Position numbers and translations under genes: made by a program. This document shows positions 1-8,464 of a DNA stretch of 64,000 nucleotides, in pieces; within the stretch, counting starts at the first letter, position 1; every line of letters starts with the position of its first letter. Under the pieces are notes generated by a model. That model saw nothing but the letters and a program-made list of their open reading frames with translations, did no database searches and was not told the origin of the DNA. Source of the stretch: CAJPNN01 sp041844735 (lineage in GTDB: Bacteria > Bacillota > Clostridia > Peptostreptococcales > Anaerovoracaceae); contig JBGZBP010000004.1 of NCBI GenBank assembly GCA_041844735.1, forward strand, positions 1-64,000, in the 5' to 3' direction.

Positions 1-183
1 CCTACATGGGTAAATAAATATAAGAGTGCAGGAAAATATGTATATGAAATTATACCTTTGGATTCCAAGTTTGCTGAAAATCCGTCAATTTTGAAATCCG
101 GCAATGTGAATTTTGCGAGAGAGGCTTTGGCGGATCATGAGGAGCTTTTCGGTACAGAGAGAATCTTAACAATTAACCGCTAG
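1..183 (+). CDS. C-terminal end of an unidentified protein (possibly CapA family)
   Basis: An open frame runs from the first base to a TAG at 181-183, giving 60 residues of a protein whose start lies outside the window. It begins PTWVNKYKSAGKYVYEIIPL and ends with a soluble, mixed-charge tail. The phrase 'PTWV...YEIIPL' is reminiscent of the C-terminal part of CapA-type (poly-gamma-glutamate synthesis, metallophosphatase-like) proteins, but that is recollection of a family flavour, not a firm match. It ends 20 bases before the pepV start and is probably co-transcribed with it. Confidence 0.45.
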   Translation, partial: PTWVNKYKSAGKYVYEIIPLDSKFAENPSILKSGNVNFAREALADHEELFGTERILTINR

Positions 184-203
184 AGGCGGAGGAGGAGAAC
201 AGG

Positions 204-1643
204 GTGCAGAACACGGAATTTCAGGAAAAATATTTGAGAATCATAGATGAGAACCAAGAACAGGAAATAAGGGCATTACAGGATTTAATCAGGATTAAAA
301 GCGTTGCAGTGCCTACAGAGGGAGAATATCCTTTCGGCGAGGGTGTACAGAAAGCATATGAGCTTTTCATGAATATGGCTGAGGCTGAGGGATTCGTAAC
401 AAAAAATGTTGATAACTATGGAGGACATTTTGAGTATGGAGACGGAGAAACGGTATTCGGTATCGTGGGACATCTTGATGTTGTTCCGGAGGGCAAAGAC
501 TGGGATTATGATCCATATGGAGCTGAGATAGCGGACGGCAAAATATTCGGGAGAGGAACTAAAGACGATAAAGGCCCTATGGTTGCAGCATTTTATGCTC
601 TTAAGGCACTTAAAGATGCAGGATTTAAGCCAAAGAAAAAGATTAGGGTGATAATAGGACTTGATGAAGAAACAAACTGGGCAGGAATGGATTACTATGT
701 CGAGAAAGAGGGGATTCCGGATTTCGGGATTTCTCCGGATGGCGACTTTCCGGTAATTCATGGAGAACAGGGTATTTTGGTTTTTGATTTGGCAAAGAAG
801 CTTTCCGGAAGCAAGAACTCAGGCAAGGGACTGATGCTGACAGGGCTTAAGGGGGGCAATGCGCCCAATATGGTGGCGGACAATGCCAGAGCGGTGATTA
901 AGGCTGACAGCTACGATGATATAAAGGAAATTATAAAAAAATATAAAGAAGATACAGGGTACAGTGTCAAATTTAAGGGCGTGGGAAAGTCTTTGGAGAT
1001 AATTACAGAGGGGATTTCGGCACACGGGGCAAGACCCGATATGGGATTGAACGCTATTTCCATAATGATGGAGCTGCTTCAGAATCTGCCGTTTGAAGAT
1101 GAAAACTTGAGAGAATTCATTGGTTTTTACAACAATCATATAGGGTTTAAATATCATGGTGAAAATATAGAGATGGCATTTTCCGATGATGTTTCCGGCA
1201 AGCTTATGTTTAACGTGGGTATGGTTCAAGCGGATAAGGAGGCTATAATACTAACAATAAATGTCAGATATCCTGTGACGATGAAGGAGGACGAGGTGTA
1301 TGGCGGGCTGATAGAGTTGATAAAGAGATATGATATCGGCTTGGTGAAGGAAAAACACACCGCACCTATATATATGCCAAAAGATTCTCCATTGATTCAG
1401 GAGTTGATGAGAATATATAAGAAACACACGGGCGACGAGACAGAGCCTTTGGTAATAGGTGGCGGCACCTATGCACGGTCTATGAAAAATGCTGTTGCGT
1501 ACGGTCCTATGTTCCCGTGGGAGGAGGACTGTAACCATCAGAAGAATGAGCATATTACAATAGAAACATTGATGCTTGCGACAAAGATTTATGCAGAAGC
1601 TATAGAGCGATTGACAGAAAGTGAGGAAAAATTTTATGAATAG
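204..1643 (+). CDS. pepV: PepV-type M20 dipeptidase
   Basis: A 479-residue cytoplasmic zinc peptidase of the M20 (PepV/Sapep) group, which hydrolyses dipeptides and some beta-alanyl dipeptides after uptake. The metal and catalytic signatures are visible: GHLDVVPEG (His90, Asp92), GRGTKDDKGP (Asp122 region), DEET (about 154-157), SPDGDFPV near 177 and a late CNHQKNEH (about 440) supplying the last His. Length fits the family (about 470). The start is GTG with GGAGGAG about 10 bases upstream. The last codons overlap the ECF transporter gene, so the two are translationally coupled. A peptide-salvage role agrees with an amino-acid-fermenting anaerobe. Confidence 0.92.
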   Translation: MQNTEFQEKYLRIIDENQEQEIRALQDLIRIKSVAVPTEGEYPFGEGVQKAYELFMNMAEAEGFVTKNVDNYGGHFEYGDGETVFGIVGHLDVVPEGKDWDYDPYGAEIADGKIFGRGTKDDKGPMVAAFYALKALKDAGFKPKKKIRVIIGLDEETNWAGMDYYVEKEGIPDFGISPDGDFPVIHGEQGILVFDLAKKLSGSKNSGKGLMLTGLKGGNAPNMVADNARAVIKADSYDDIKEIIKKYKEDTGYSVKFKGVGKSLEIITEGISAHGARPDMGLNAISIMMELLQNLPFEDENLREFIGFYNNHIGFKYHGENIEMAFSDDVSGKLMFNVGMVQADKEAIILTINVRYPVTMKEDEVYGGLIELIKRYDIGLVKEKHTAPIYMPKDSPLIQELMRIYKKHTGDETEPLVIGGGTYARSMKNAVAYGPMFPWEEDCNHQKNEHITIETLMLATKIYAEAIERLTESEEKFYE

Positions 1644-2193
1644 CCAAGAACCTAATATTCAAAAAGGTACGGTAAGATTAGCTAAGATGGGGATGCTTGT
1701 GGGAATATCCGTTATACTCGTGCTGATGGTGCATGTTCCGATAATACCGGCAGCACCATACTTAGAATATGATCCGGCGGATATACCTATATTCATAGGA
1801 ACGTTTGCATTCGGACCTGTGGCAGGGCTGGTTCTTACTCTTTTGGTGTCGATAATTCAAGGAGTGACTGTTAGTGCCGGATCCGGAATATGGGGAATAA
1901 TAATGCATGTGGCGGCAACGGGATCTTTTGCACTGGTAGCAGGGTTTATTTATAAATCGAAGAAAACAAGAAAAAGAGCTTTGATTGCTATTCTTGTCGG
2001 GATAGTTGTGATGGTAGCGGTCATGTGTCTTGCCAATATAATCATAACACCTATATATACCGGTATGCCGACTAAGGCTGTGATGGCGCTCATTCCGACC
2101 GCTATATTGCCTTTTAATTTGATAAAGGCGGGCATAAACGGGATGGTTACTTTTGTGATTTACAAAAGAATGTCGGAGTTTTTACACAAATAA
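1636..2193 (+). CDS. ECF transporter substrate-binding (S) component, RibU-like
   Basis: A 185-residue integral membrane protein with about six hydrophobic segments. It resembles ECF-type S components, particularly the riboflavin type RibU: the N-terminal Ala/Gly/Val-rich helix is followed by the loop PAAPYLEYDPADIPIFIG, typical of RibU relatives. S components bind a vitamin outside the membrane and pair with a shared EcfT-EcfAA' module, which is not in this window. An upstream GTG (1621) would add five residues, but ATG 1636 has the better spacing from the GAGG at about 1622. The gene starts inside the end of pepV. No FMN riboswitch is possible directly upstream because that DNA is coding. 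Substrate assignment is tentative. Confidence 0.8.
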   Translation: MNSQEPNIQKGTVRLAKMGMLVGISVILVLMVHVPIIPAAPYLEYDPADIPIFIGTFAFGPVAGLVLTLLVSIIQGVTVSAGSGIWGIIMHVAATGSFALVAGFIYKSKKTRKRALIAILVGIVVMVAVMCLANIIITPIYTGMPTKAVMALIPTAILPFNLIKAGINGMVTFVIYKRMSEFLHK

Positions 2194-2204
2194 GGAAAAG
2201 AGGC

Positions 2205-2648
2205 ATGATTTTAAAGGATATTGAGCAGACTCGAGAACTGGGAAGAAAAATAGCGGCATGGGCTTCGCCGGGTACGGTGATAGCACTCATAGGAGATCTG
2301 GGAAGCGGAAAAACCGCTCTTACAAAGGCGATAGCGGAGGGGTTGGGTATTGACGAGAATGTCAACAGCCCGACTTTTACGTTGGTTCAGGAGTATAGAA
2401 GCGGCAGGGTGCCGATGTATCACTTTGATGTATACAGGATTGATACCGTATGTGAACTGGATGCAATAGATTTTGATGAATATTTTTACGGGGACGGTAT
2501 TTGCGTTGTGGAATGGGCAAACCTGATAGAGGATATATTGCCGGATGATGCGGTTGTGATTTGTCTTAAATATGGAGAAAAAGACGGCTCCAGAGTGGTG
2601 GAGATAACGAGAGGTATGGAGAGTATAGATGAATATTTTAGCAATTGA
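2205..2648 (+). CDS. tsaE: tRNA t6A37 synthesis ATPase TsaE
   Basis: A 147-residue P-loop ATPase that works with TsaB and TsaD to transfer the threonylcarbamoyl group onto A37 of ANN-decoding tRNAs. The Walker A motif GDLGSGKT lies at residues 30-37, followed by NSPTFTLVQEY (switch region) and a VVEWANLIED segment, both standard for TsaE. Length is normal. It starts 11 bases after the ECF gene and overlaps tsaB by 20 bases, so the t6A genes form one translationally coupled run tsaE-tsaB-rimI-tsaD. TsaC/YwlC, the enzyme making threonylcarbamoyl-AMP, is not in the window. Confidence 0.95.
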   Translation: MILKDIEQTRELGRKIAAWASPGTVIALIGDLGSGKTALTKAIAEGLGIDENVNSPTFTLVQEYRSGRVPMYHFDVYRIDTVCELDAIDFDEYFYGDGICVVEWANLIEDILPDDAVVICLKYGEKDGSRVVEITRGMESIDEYFSN

Positions 2649-3351
2649 AACGACCGGTAAAATCGGAAGTGTTTGTGTTGTTGCGAATAATGAAAAACGA
2701 ACAAAATTTATGAATGAGCCGATGAATCATCTTAAGCTTTTAGCGGACTTGATTGACAGAACCTTAAAAGAATGTGCATTGCAAATAGGCGATATTGACT
2801 TGATTGCAGTTTCCAGAGGACCGGGATCTTTTACGGGCATTCGTATAGGTGTGGCGACAGCAAGAGCCATATCTCAAGTTACTGAGAAGAAGATAGTTTC
2901 AGTACCTACGCTTGAAAGCTTTACTTGCAATATGTCGAAAAGAAGCGGAGTATGTGTGCCCATGTTCGATGCAAGAAGAAATCAAATTTACTCGGCAGCG
3001 TTTATAGGCGATAAACAATTGATTGAGGAGGGTTGCTACATGATAGATGAGTATCTCAATCAGTTAAAAGATGTCATGATAAAAAATAAGATAGATGAAA
3101 AAATAGTTTTTTTTGCAGATGCAGAAAAATTTTCGGGTTTTTGTGAAGATATTTTGGGAAATTCCGGTATTGATTATTCGTTTGAGCAAGGAGATGATAA
3201 ACATGCATCGGCTGCGAGTATTGCCGTCCTTGGAGAAAAAATATTCAGAGACAGAGGAGCTATGCCGTATCCGGAGGTGTTGCCTGAGTATTTGAGGAAA
3301 TCGGAGGCGGAAACAAAATTGGAGTTGAAGAAGTCATCGGGGGCTATATGA
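2629..3351 (+). CDS. tsaB: tRNA t6A37 synthesis scaffold protein TsaB
   Basis: A 240-residue member of the ASKHA superfamily that dimerises with TsaD to form the t6A synthesis core. The N-terminal MNILAIETTG and the SRGPGSFTGIRIG stretch at about 62-74 are diagnostic of TsaB (YeaZ). The C-terminal half is variable, as is usual. It lacks the metal-binding His pair of TsaD, which fits its non-catalytic scaffold role. Start ATG 2629 lies within the end of tsaE, and the stop overlaps the rimI start by four bases (ATGA). Confidence 0.95.
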   Translation: MNILAIETTGKIGSVCVVANNEKRTKFMNEPMNHLKLLADLIDRTLKECALQIGDIDLIAVSRGPGSFTGIRIGVATARAISQVTEKKIVSVPTLESFTCNMSKRSGVCVPMFDARRNQIYSAAFIGDKQLIEEGCYMIDEYLNQLKDVMIKNKIDEKIVFFADAEKFSGFCEDILGNSGIDYSFEQGDDKHASAASIAVLGEKIFRDRGAMPYPEVLPEYLRKSEAETKLELKKSSGAI

Positions 3352-3830
3352 GGATAAGAATGGCGACAGTTGAAGATGCTGTAGGTATAAGTGAAATACA
3401 TAGAGAAATGCCGGGGGCGTGGTCGCTTGACAGCTACAAAGAGGAGCTGGGAGAGGAAAACTCCGTTAGCAGGCGGATATATTTTGTTGCCGAGAAGTCG
3501 GATGAAGTGCTTGGCAATGAATGTGATGCGAAATCGGAAATATTGGGATTCGCAGGAATGAGGTTGCTGTTTGGCGAGGGGGAGATTACAAATGTTGCTG
3601 TTAAAGAGGAGTTTCGCAGAAAAAGTATCGGGGAAAGAGTTTTTTCCGAGCTGATAGAGTACGCATTTAATAACGGCTGTGATGTGATAAGGTTGGAAGT
3701 AAGGAAATCGAACTTTGCAGCCATCGGTCTATACAGGAAACTGGGATTTACGGAAGAGTCGATAAGAAAGTCATATTATGATGACGGCGAGGATGCTTTG
3801 ATATTATGGAGGAAAAAGAATGGGCAATAA
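3348..3830 (+). CDS. rimI: Ribosomal-protein S18 alanine N-acetyltransferase RimI-like
   Basis: A 160-residue GNAT acetyltransferase. The acetyl-CoA pyrophosphate-binding loop is RRKSIGERV, preceded by EITNVAVKEEF (beta4) and followed by LEVRKSNFAAIGLYRKLGF, the RimI pattern with the conserved N...Y. RimI acetylates the N-terminal Ala of ribosomal protein S18. Its position between tsaB and tsaD is the usual Firmicutes arrangement. A slightly long insert (residues about 45-62) precedes the acetyl-CoA site. It overlaps tsaB by four bases and tsaD by eleven. Confidence 0.88.
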   Translation: MRIRMATVEDAVGISEIHREMPGAWSLDSYKEELGEENSVSRRIYFVAEKSDEVLGNECDAKSEILGFAGMRLLFGEGEITNVAVKEEFRRKSIGERVFSELIEYAFNNGCDVIRLEVRKSNFAAIGLYRKLGFTEESIRKSYYDDGEDALILWRKKNGQ

Positions 3831-4869
3831 AGATAAATTTTATACTCTTGCATTTGAGTCGAGCTGTGACGAGACGTCTGTTGCAGTAATAGAGGGAGCA
3901 AGAAATGTAAAATCCAATATTATTGCCTCACAAATACAGATACATAAGGAGTATGGGGGTGTAGTGCCGGAAATAGCATCTCGTCATCATCTTGAGAATA
4001 TAAATGATGTTGTATCTGAGGCTTTGAGAGAAGCGGGTGTGAGCATTGATGATATAGGATTGATTGCGGTAACCTACGGTCCGGGGCTTGTAGGAGCATT
4101 ACTTGTGGGAGTGGCAACGGCAAAAGCAATAGCTATGGCGAAAAACATTCCTATAGTGGGTGTGCATCACATTGAGGGGCATATATGTGCCAACTATATA
4201 GAAAATCCTGAGCTTGAGCCGCCTTTTACGGCGCTCGTGGTTTCGGGGGGGCATACGAATATTGTTTTGGTAAAGAGCTATACGGAGTATGAGATTTTGG
4301 GAGAGACGAGAGATGACGCTGTAGGAGAGGCATATGACAAGGTAGCAAGGGTTTTGGGACTGGGATACCCGGGAGGACCGAAGGTGGATAAACTTGCAAG
4401 ACAAGGAAACCCGGACAAGGTTTTTTTTAAACGTGTAATGCTTGAGAAAAACAGCTTGGATTTTAGTTTCAGCGGAATCAAGACCGGTGTTTTGAACTAT
4501 ATCAACAACCAAAAAAATCAAGGCAATGAAATAGATGTGGCTGATGTTGCGGCAGGATTTCAGGAGGCAGTGGTGGATGTTATAGAGAGTAAGGCGATGC
4601 AGGCAGTAAAAGGATTGAAACATGATAAGCTGGTAATGGCGGGAGGAGTGGCTGCCAACAGCAGGTTGAGAGAAAAGATTCAGATGAGCTGCGATAAGGC
4701 GGGCGTCAGACTTTATGTTCCATCGTCCGTTTATTGCACGGATAACGCCGCTATGATAGGTGTTAGAGGATATTACGGATATATGGCGGGGGAAAGAGAT
4801 GATTTGCTGCTGGATGCGGTGTCAGGACTTAGAATAGGAGTAAAAAAAGATGATAGTATTGTCGGTTAA
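3820..4869 (+). CDS. tsaD: tRNA N6-threonylcarbamoyladenosine transferase TsaD
   Basis: A 349-residue Kae1/Qri7/TsaD family enzyme, the catalytic subunit of t6A synthesis. The metal-binding pair is in HHIEGH (His117, His121), and the nucleotide-binding ASKHA motifs are present: FESSCDETS near the N-terminus, VVSGGHTN at about 141-148 and MAGGVAANSRLRE at about 273-285. SYTEYEILGETRDDAVGEA is typical. Length is standard. The gene overlaps rimI at its start and the ABC-F gene at its end by 20 bases, so the ATPase behind it is probably coupled to the same transcript. Confidence 0.97.
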   Translation: MGNKDKFYTLAFESSCDETSVAVIEGARNVKSNIIASQIQIHKEYGGVVPEIASRHHLENINDVVSEALREAGVSIDDIGLIAVTYGPGLVGALLVGVATAKAIAMAKNIPIVGVHHIEGHICANYIENPELEPPFTALVVSGGHTNIVLVKSYTEYEILGETRDDAVGEAYDKVARVLGLGYPGGPKVDKLARQGNPDKVFFKRVMLEKNSLDFSFSGIKTGVLNYINNQKNQGNEIDVADVAAGFQEAVVDVIESKAMQAVKGLKHDKLVMAGGVAANSRLREKIQMSCDKAGVRLYVPSSVYCTDNAAMIGVRGYYGYMAGERDDLLLDAVSGLRIGVKKDDSIVG

Positions 4870-6832
4870 CGGTATTGAGAAATCTTATGTGACAAATATA
4901 ATACTGAAAAATGCATCTTTTCATCTTAATAAGGGCGATAGAGTAGGCATCGTCGGAGATAACGGGGCAGGCAAGTCGACATTACTGAACATGATAGCGG
5001 GTGAAATTTATCCGGACGGCGGCGATATATTTATTTCGGCAGATACTACGGTGGGGTACCTGAAACAGAGAGATAATTTTGATGGAGATGCTTCGGTGTA
5101 CGATGAAATACTAAGTATCTTTGAGAGGCATATAGGTCTTGAAAAGGAACTGGAAGAGGTATCGGGCAGGATTGCACGCAAGGCGAGCGACGGAGAAGAT
5201 ACTCAAGGTGATTTGGACTATCATTACAGGCTTACCGTGGAGTATGAAAAGCTGGGAGGATATACGTACAAGAGCGAAATTTCCGGAGTGCTGGGAAGTA
5301 TGGGATTTCCTGCCGAGTTTTATGATAAGAAGATATCTACGCTCAGTGGAGGGGAACGTACCAGACTTGCGTTGGCTGCTCTTTTGCTAAAAAAACCCGA
5401 TATTCTGATACTTGATGAGCCTACCAACCATTTGGATATAGGGACTCTCAAATGGCTGGAACAGTATTTGAAATCATATAAGGGAACTATCCTGGTGGTG
5501 TCTCATGACAGATATTTTTTGGACCAGATAGTCAATCGTATTATAGAAATCGAAAATCACACCATAGAGTCGTATACCGGTACATATAGTGAGTATGCTG
5601 AACAAAAGAAACAGGTTTATGAAAGCCGTCTGAAAGAATATTACCATCGCAGGGATGAAATAAGGCAAAAAGAAGAGGTCGTAAGACGTATGAAGCAAAG
5701 AGGCACGGAAAAGCTTGCCAAGCGTGCCGCATCCATAGAAAAAAAGCTTCAGAAAATGGAGACAATCGACAAACCCTATATGAAAAGCGGCGGTATGGGG
5801 CTTGAGTTCAAGGAGACTGTTCGTGCAGGGAAAGATGCGTTGACTGTAAAGGGACTGAAAAAATCTGTCGGATTCGGAGCCGAAAGACGTGAACTGTTCA
5901 AAGATGTGGATTTGGATGTTAAACGTGGAGAGAAAATTTGCATCGTAGGACAGAACGGGATAGGAAAGACGACTTTTCTAAAGACGATAATGGGATTAAT
6001 TGATAAGGAAGACGGATACATAAAGGTCGGCACCGGGGTGAAATTCGGCTACTATGATCAGGAACAGGCGATGTTAAATGATGCGAATACGGTAATTGAT
6101 GAAATTCACGATGAACATAGACTCTATACGGATGGAGAAATACGAGGGATTCTAGGTCGCTTTCTGTTTAAAGACGAGATGGTTTTTAACAGCGTGGGGA
6201 GTTTGAGCGGCGGTGAAAAGGCTAGATTGAGCCTGCTGAAAATTATGATGTCGGGGGCTAATTTTCTGATTTTTGACGAGCCTACTAACCATTTGGATAT
6301 TCACTCAAGAGAGATATTTGAGGATGCTCTTCTTTCTTTTCAGGGGACGGTATTGGTGGTATCTCATGACAGATATTTTCTTAATAAAGTGCCGAACAGG
6401 ATAATAGAGCTTTCAAAGGACGGAGTCACAAATTATGTCGGCGGCTACGATTATTATGTTGAGAAGCGGGACGGCATGGAGTCGACCAAAAACTATATGA
6501 GACAGCTGCATGAAGATGCTAAAAGCGATCAAGTGCGGATGAGGGAGAAGGAAACGGCTTCGGCGGTGGAGGTTTCAAAGCTCAGCAACATGGAGAAAAG
6601 GAAGCGGGATAAAGAGGCTGAGGCTGCCAGAAGAAGAATGATGAGGGAGAAGGAAAGCCTGGAGAAAGATATCAAACAGAGAGAGGAAAGGGTTGCGTTT
6701 TTGGAAGCCGAGCTGTGTTTGCCGGAGATATTTTCCGATATCGAGGCAAGCAGAAGAATAGCGGAGGAATTGGAAGAGATAAAAGCGGAGCTTGAAGAAA
6801 ATTATAATAGATGGTTTGAGTTTGAAGAATAG
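4850..6832 (+). CDS. ABC-F family ATPase (ribosome-associated)
   Basis: A 660-residue protein with two ABC ATPase domains in one chain and no membrane segments, the ABC-F architecture. The first Walker A (GDNGAGKST) is near residue 36 and the first signature LSGGERTRLALA near 165. The second domain has GQNGIGKTT and LSGGEKARLSLL. Each has an H-loop in VVSHDRYFL. The two domains are joined by a charged alpha-helical linker (about 240-300) containing RRMKQRGTEKLAKRAASIEK, and a coiled-coil tail rich in Glu, Lys and Arg spans about 540-660, as in YdiF/Uup-type proteins. ABC-F proteins act on the ribosome, in translation quality control or antibiotic protection; which one applies here cannot be told. 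Start ATG 4850 follows AGGAG by about ten bases. Confidence 0.9.
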   Translation: MIVLSVNGIEKSYVTNIILKNASFHLNKGDRVGIVGDNGAGKSTLLNMIAGEIYPDGGDIFISADTTVGYLKQRDNFDGDASVYDEILSIFERHIGLEKELEEVSGRIARKASDGEDTQGDLDYHYRLTVEYEKLGGYTYKSEISGVLGSMGFPAEFYDKKISTLSGGERTRLALAALLLKKPDILILDEPTNHLDIGTLKWLEQYLKSYKGTILVVSHDRYFLDQIVNRIIEIENHTIESYTGTYSEYAEQKKQVYESRLKEYYHRRDEIRQKEEVVRRMKQRGTEKLAKRAASIEKKLQKMETIDKPYMKSGGMGLEFKETVRAGKDALTVKGLKKSVGFGAERRELFKDVDLDVKRGEKICIVGQNGIGKTTFLKTIMGLIDKEDGYIKVGTGVKFGYYDQEQAMLNDANTVIDEIHDEHRLYTDGEIRGILGRFLFKDEMVFNSVGSLSGGEKARLSLLKIMMSGANFLIFDEPTNHLDIHSREIFEDALLSFQGTVLVVSHDRYFLNKVPNRIIELSKDGVTNYVGGYDYYVEKRDGMESTKNYMRQLHEDAKSDQVRMREKETASAVEVSKLSNMEKRKRDKEAEAARRRMMREKESLEKDIKQREERVAFLEAELCLPEIFSDIEASRRIAEELEEIKAELEENYNRWFEFEE

Positions 6833-6881
6833 AAGGTATAGAATAAAAGATGATTTCAGATACATTTTTTATAAATTTGAC

Positions 6882-6910
6882 TTGCAGTCGTATGCTTTGT
6901 CACTTATAAT
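6882..6910 (+). promoter_or_regulatory. Probable sigma-A promoter of acpP
   Basis: TTGCAG (6882-6887) and TATAAT (6905-6910) are separated by 17 bases, and transcription would begin about 50 bases before acpP. The Shine-Dalgarno AGGAGG is at about 6953-6958. Confidence 0.7.
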
Positions 6911-6967
6911 AATGTAGGTATTACGAAAGGCTAAAGAAAACATTGTTTAATTAGGAGGTATAGTTTA

Positions 6968-7195
6968 ATGCAGGAAAAGATAAAGGAAATTATTGCTGAA
7001 GAATTAAGAGTAGATGTTTCAGAAATAACAGCAGATACAAATTTGGTAAAGGATCTTGAGGCGGACTCATTGTCAGCAGTACAGATAATGATGGCTATTG
7101 AGGACGAGTTCGGTATCGAAGTACCGGAAGAAGATTCAGATCAGTTCCAGGTAGTGGGCGATATTTTCAAATATGTTGAAGAAAAAGCAAACTAA
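6968..7195 (+). CDS. acpP: Acyl carrier protein
   Basis: A 75-residue acidic acyl carrier protein. The phosphopantetheine attachment serine is Ser34 in LEADSLSAVQI, matching the DSL signature. It carries growing fatty-acyl chains in type II fatty acid synthesis. It stands alone between its own promoter and terminator instead of beside fab genes, so it is likely a monocistronic, highly expressed gene. The start ATG is well placed behind AGGAGG. Confidence 0.96.
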   Translation: MQEKIKEIIAEELRVDVSEITADTNLVKDLEADSLSAVQIMMAIEDEFGIEVPEEDSDQFQVVGDIFKYVEEKAN

Positions 7196-7215
7196 TAATA
7201 AAGGTCTAAAATAAG

Positions 7216-7245
7216 ATCTCACCGGGGTGAGATTTTATTTTTTTT
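7216..7245 (+). terminator. Rho-independent terminator after acpP
   Basis: Perfect 8-bp stem ATCTCACC / GGTGAGAT with a two-base loop (GG), followed by a T-rich run interrupted by a single A. Confidence 0.9.
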
Positions 7246-7339
7246 GATTTTTCTATGGAAAAGTTTTAAAATGCAGGGTATTATATAAGTACGGAACAAA
7301 TGCATAGGAAATATCCGTTGTTATGAAAGAGGGTGCGAG

Positions 7340-7975
7340 ATGAAAGAAGTAAAACAGGTATCAAAAGCAGTTATAAAAAGACTACCAAGATACAGAAGGT
7401 ATTTGAGAGACTTGAAGAGAAAAAATGTAGACAGAATTTCATCAAACGAACTAAGCGGAATAATGGGATATACTGCATCACAGATAAGACAGGATTTGAA
7501 TAATTTCGGAGGATTCGGGCAGCAGGGATATGGATATAACGTAGAGAGCCTTGATGAGGAGCTGTCAAACATTTTAGGTCTTACAAGAAAATATACTATG
7601 ATTATCATGGGTGCAGGAAACTTAGGGCAGGCAATTGCAAACTATACTTCTCAGAGGGTTAATTTCTCGCTTGAGAGCATGTTTGATATAAATCCGAGAC
7701 TGATAGACATTAAGCTTAACGAAGTGTTGGTGCGAGACTATGATGAAGTTGTAGACTATATAAGAGAAAATAACATAGATATAGGTGTTATTTGTACAGG
7801 TAAGAGAAATGCTCAACAGGTAGCGGAGAGATTGGTTCAGGGAGGAATAAAGGGCATATGGAATTTTGCGCCTATAGACCTCGATATACCGGAAGATGTA
7901 TTGGTAGAAAATGTTCATTTGAGTGACAGTTTGCATTCATTGACATACCACATAAGCAAGAAGCTTGACGAATAA
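7340..7975 (+). CDS. rex: Redox-sensing transcriptional repressor Rex
   Basis: A 211-residue Rex protein: an N-terminal winged helix (residues 1-80, with KNVDRISSNELSGIMGYTA and ASQIRQDLNNFGGFG, the DNA-recognition region) followed by a Rossmann domain with GAGNLGQAIANY at 91-102. Rex senses the NADH/NAD+ ratio and represses fermentation and reductive pathways when NADH is low. Targets in Clostridia commonly include acyl-CoA dehydrogenase/Etf operons, and a candidate operator lies upstream of such an operon in this window (41806-41823). The gene is monocistronic: a terminator precedes it and a bidirectional one follows. Confidence 0.96.
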   Translation: MKEVKQVSKAVIKRLPRYRRYLRDLKRKNVDRISSNELSGIMGYTASQIRQDLNNFGGFGQQGYGYNVESLDEELSNILGLTRKYTMIIMGAGNLGQAIANYTSQRVNFSLESMFDINPRLIDIKLNEVLVRDYDEVVDYIRENNIDIGVICTGKRNAQQVAERLVQGGIKGIWNFAPIDLDIPEDVLVENVHLSDSLHSLTYHISKKLDE

Positions 7976-8087
7976 ATGCCGAACAATATCGGAAATTGCT
8001 AAAGAAGATAATAAAGTTGGTAAGTATCGACATTGTCGTACTGAGAGCAACAGATATATAGATTAAAAATATATAAATCAAAAATAA

Positions 8088-8118
8088 AAATAACCGTTTC
8101 ATAAAGAAACGGTTATTT
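8088..8118. terminator. Bidirectional terminator between rex and ferredoxin
   Basis: A 13-bp perfect stem (AAATAACCGTTTC / GAAACGGTTATTT) with a five-base loop; A-runs and T-runs on both sides allow it to stop both convergent genes. Confidence 0.9.
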
Positions 8119-8147
8119 AAAAAAATGCTTTGATTTATTACTTTTTA

Positions 8148-8321
8148 TTATTCGCCGGCGCTGATAGCTCCAACAGGGCAAGCGTCTGTGCAAGCACCGC
8201 AATCAATGCAAGTAGCAGCATCGATGTTGTATTGAGTATCGCCTTCGCTGATTGCATCTGTAGGGCAAGCTTCAGTGCAAGCGCCGCAGCTGATGCAAGA
8301 ATCTGAAATTACATATGCCAT
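8148..8321 (-). CDS. 2[4Fe-4S] ferredoxin
   Basis: A 57-residue clostridial ferredoxin. Two CxxCxxCxxxCP motifs are present: CISCGACTEACP (Cys9, 12, 15, 19) and CIDCGACTDACP (Cys38, 41, 44, 48), binding two low-potential 4Fe-4S clusters. It is the main electron carrier for pyruvate oxidation, hydrogenase, Rnf and electron bifurcation in anaerobes, and would serve NfnAB and possibly the Etf complex encoded in this window. An upstream in-frame ATG would add 11 residues, but the start at 8321 has AAGGAGG at ideal spacing and gives the normal MAYVI start. Confidence 0.97.
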   Translation of the reverse strand: MAYVISDSCISCGACTEACPTDAISEGDTQYNIDAATCIDCGACTDACPVGAISAGE

Positions 8322-8366
8322 AGTTGTTTCCTCCTTAAAAAATAAACTATTCAAACAAGTTTCTAA

Positions 8367-8395
8367 ATTGTAACATATAATTAGATTTATAGCAA
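8367..8395 (-). promoter_or_regulatory. Promoter of the ferredoxin gene
   Basis: On the minus strand, TTGCTA (complement of 8390-8395) and TACAAT (complement of 8367-8372) are 17 bases apart, placing the transcript start about 40 bases before the ferredoxin ATG. Confidence 0.7.
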
Positions 8396-8464
8396 CATAT
8401 AATATATAAAAAATGATAATAAAAGAAGCACAAAAATTAAAACGGAAATAAGGACACGAGAATA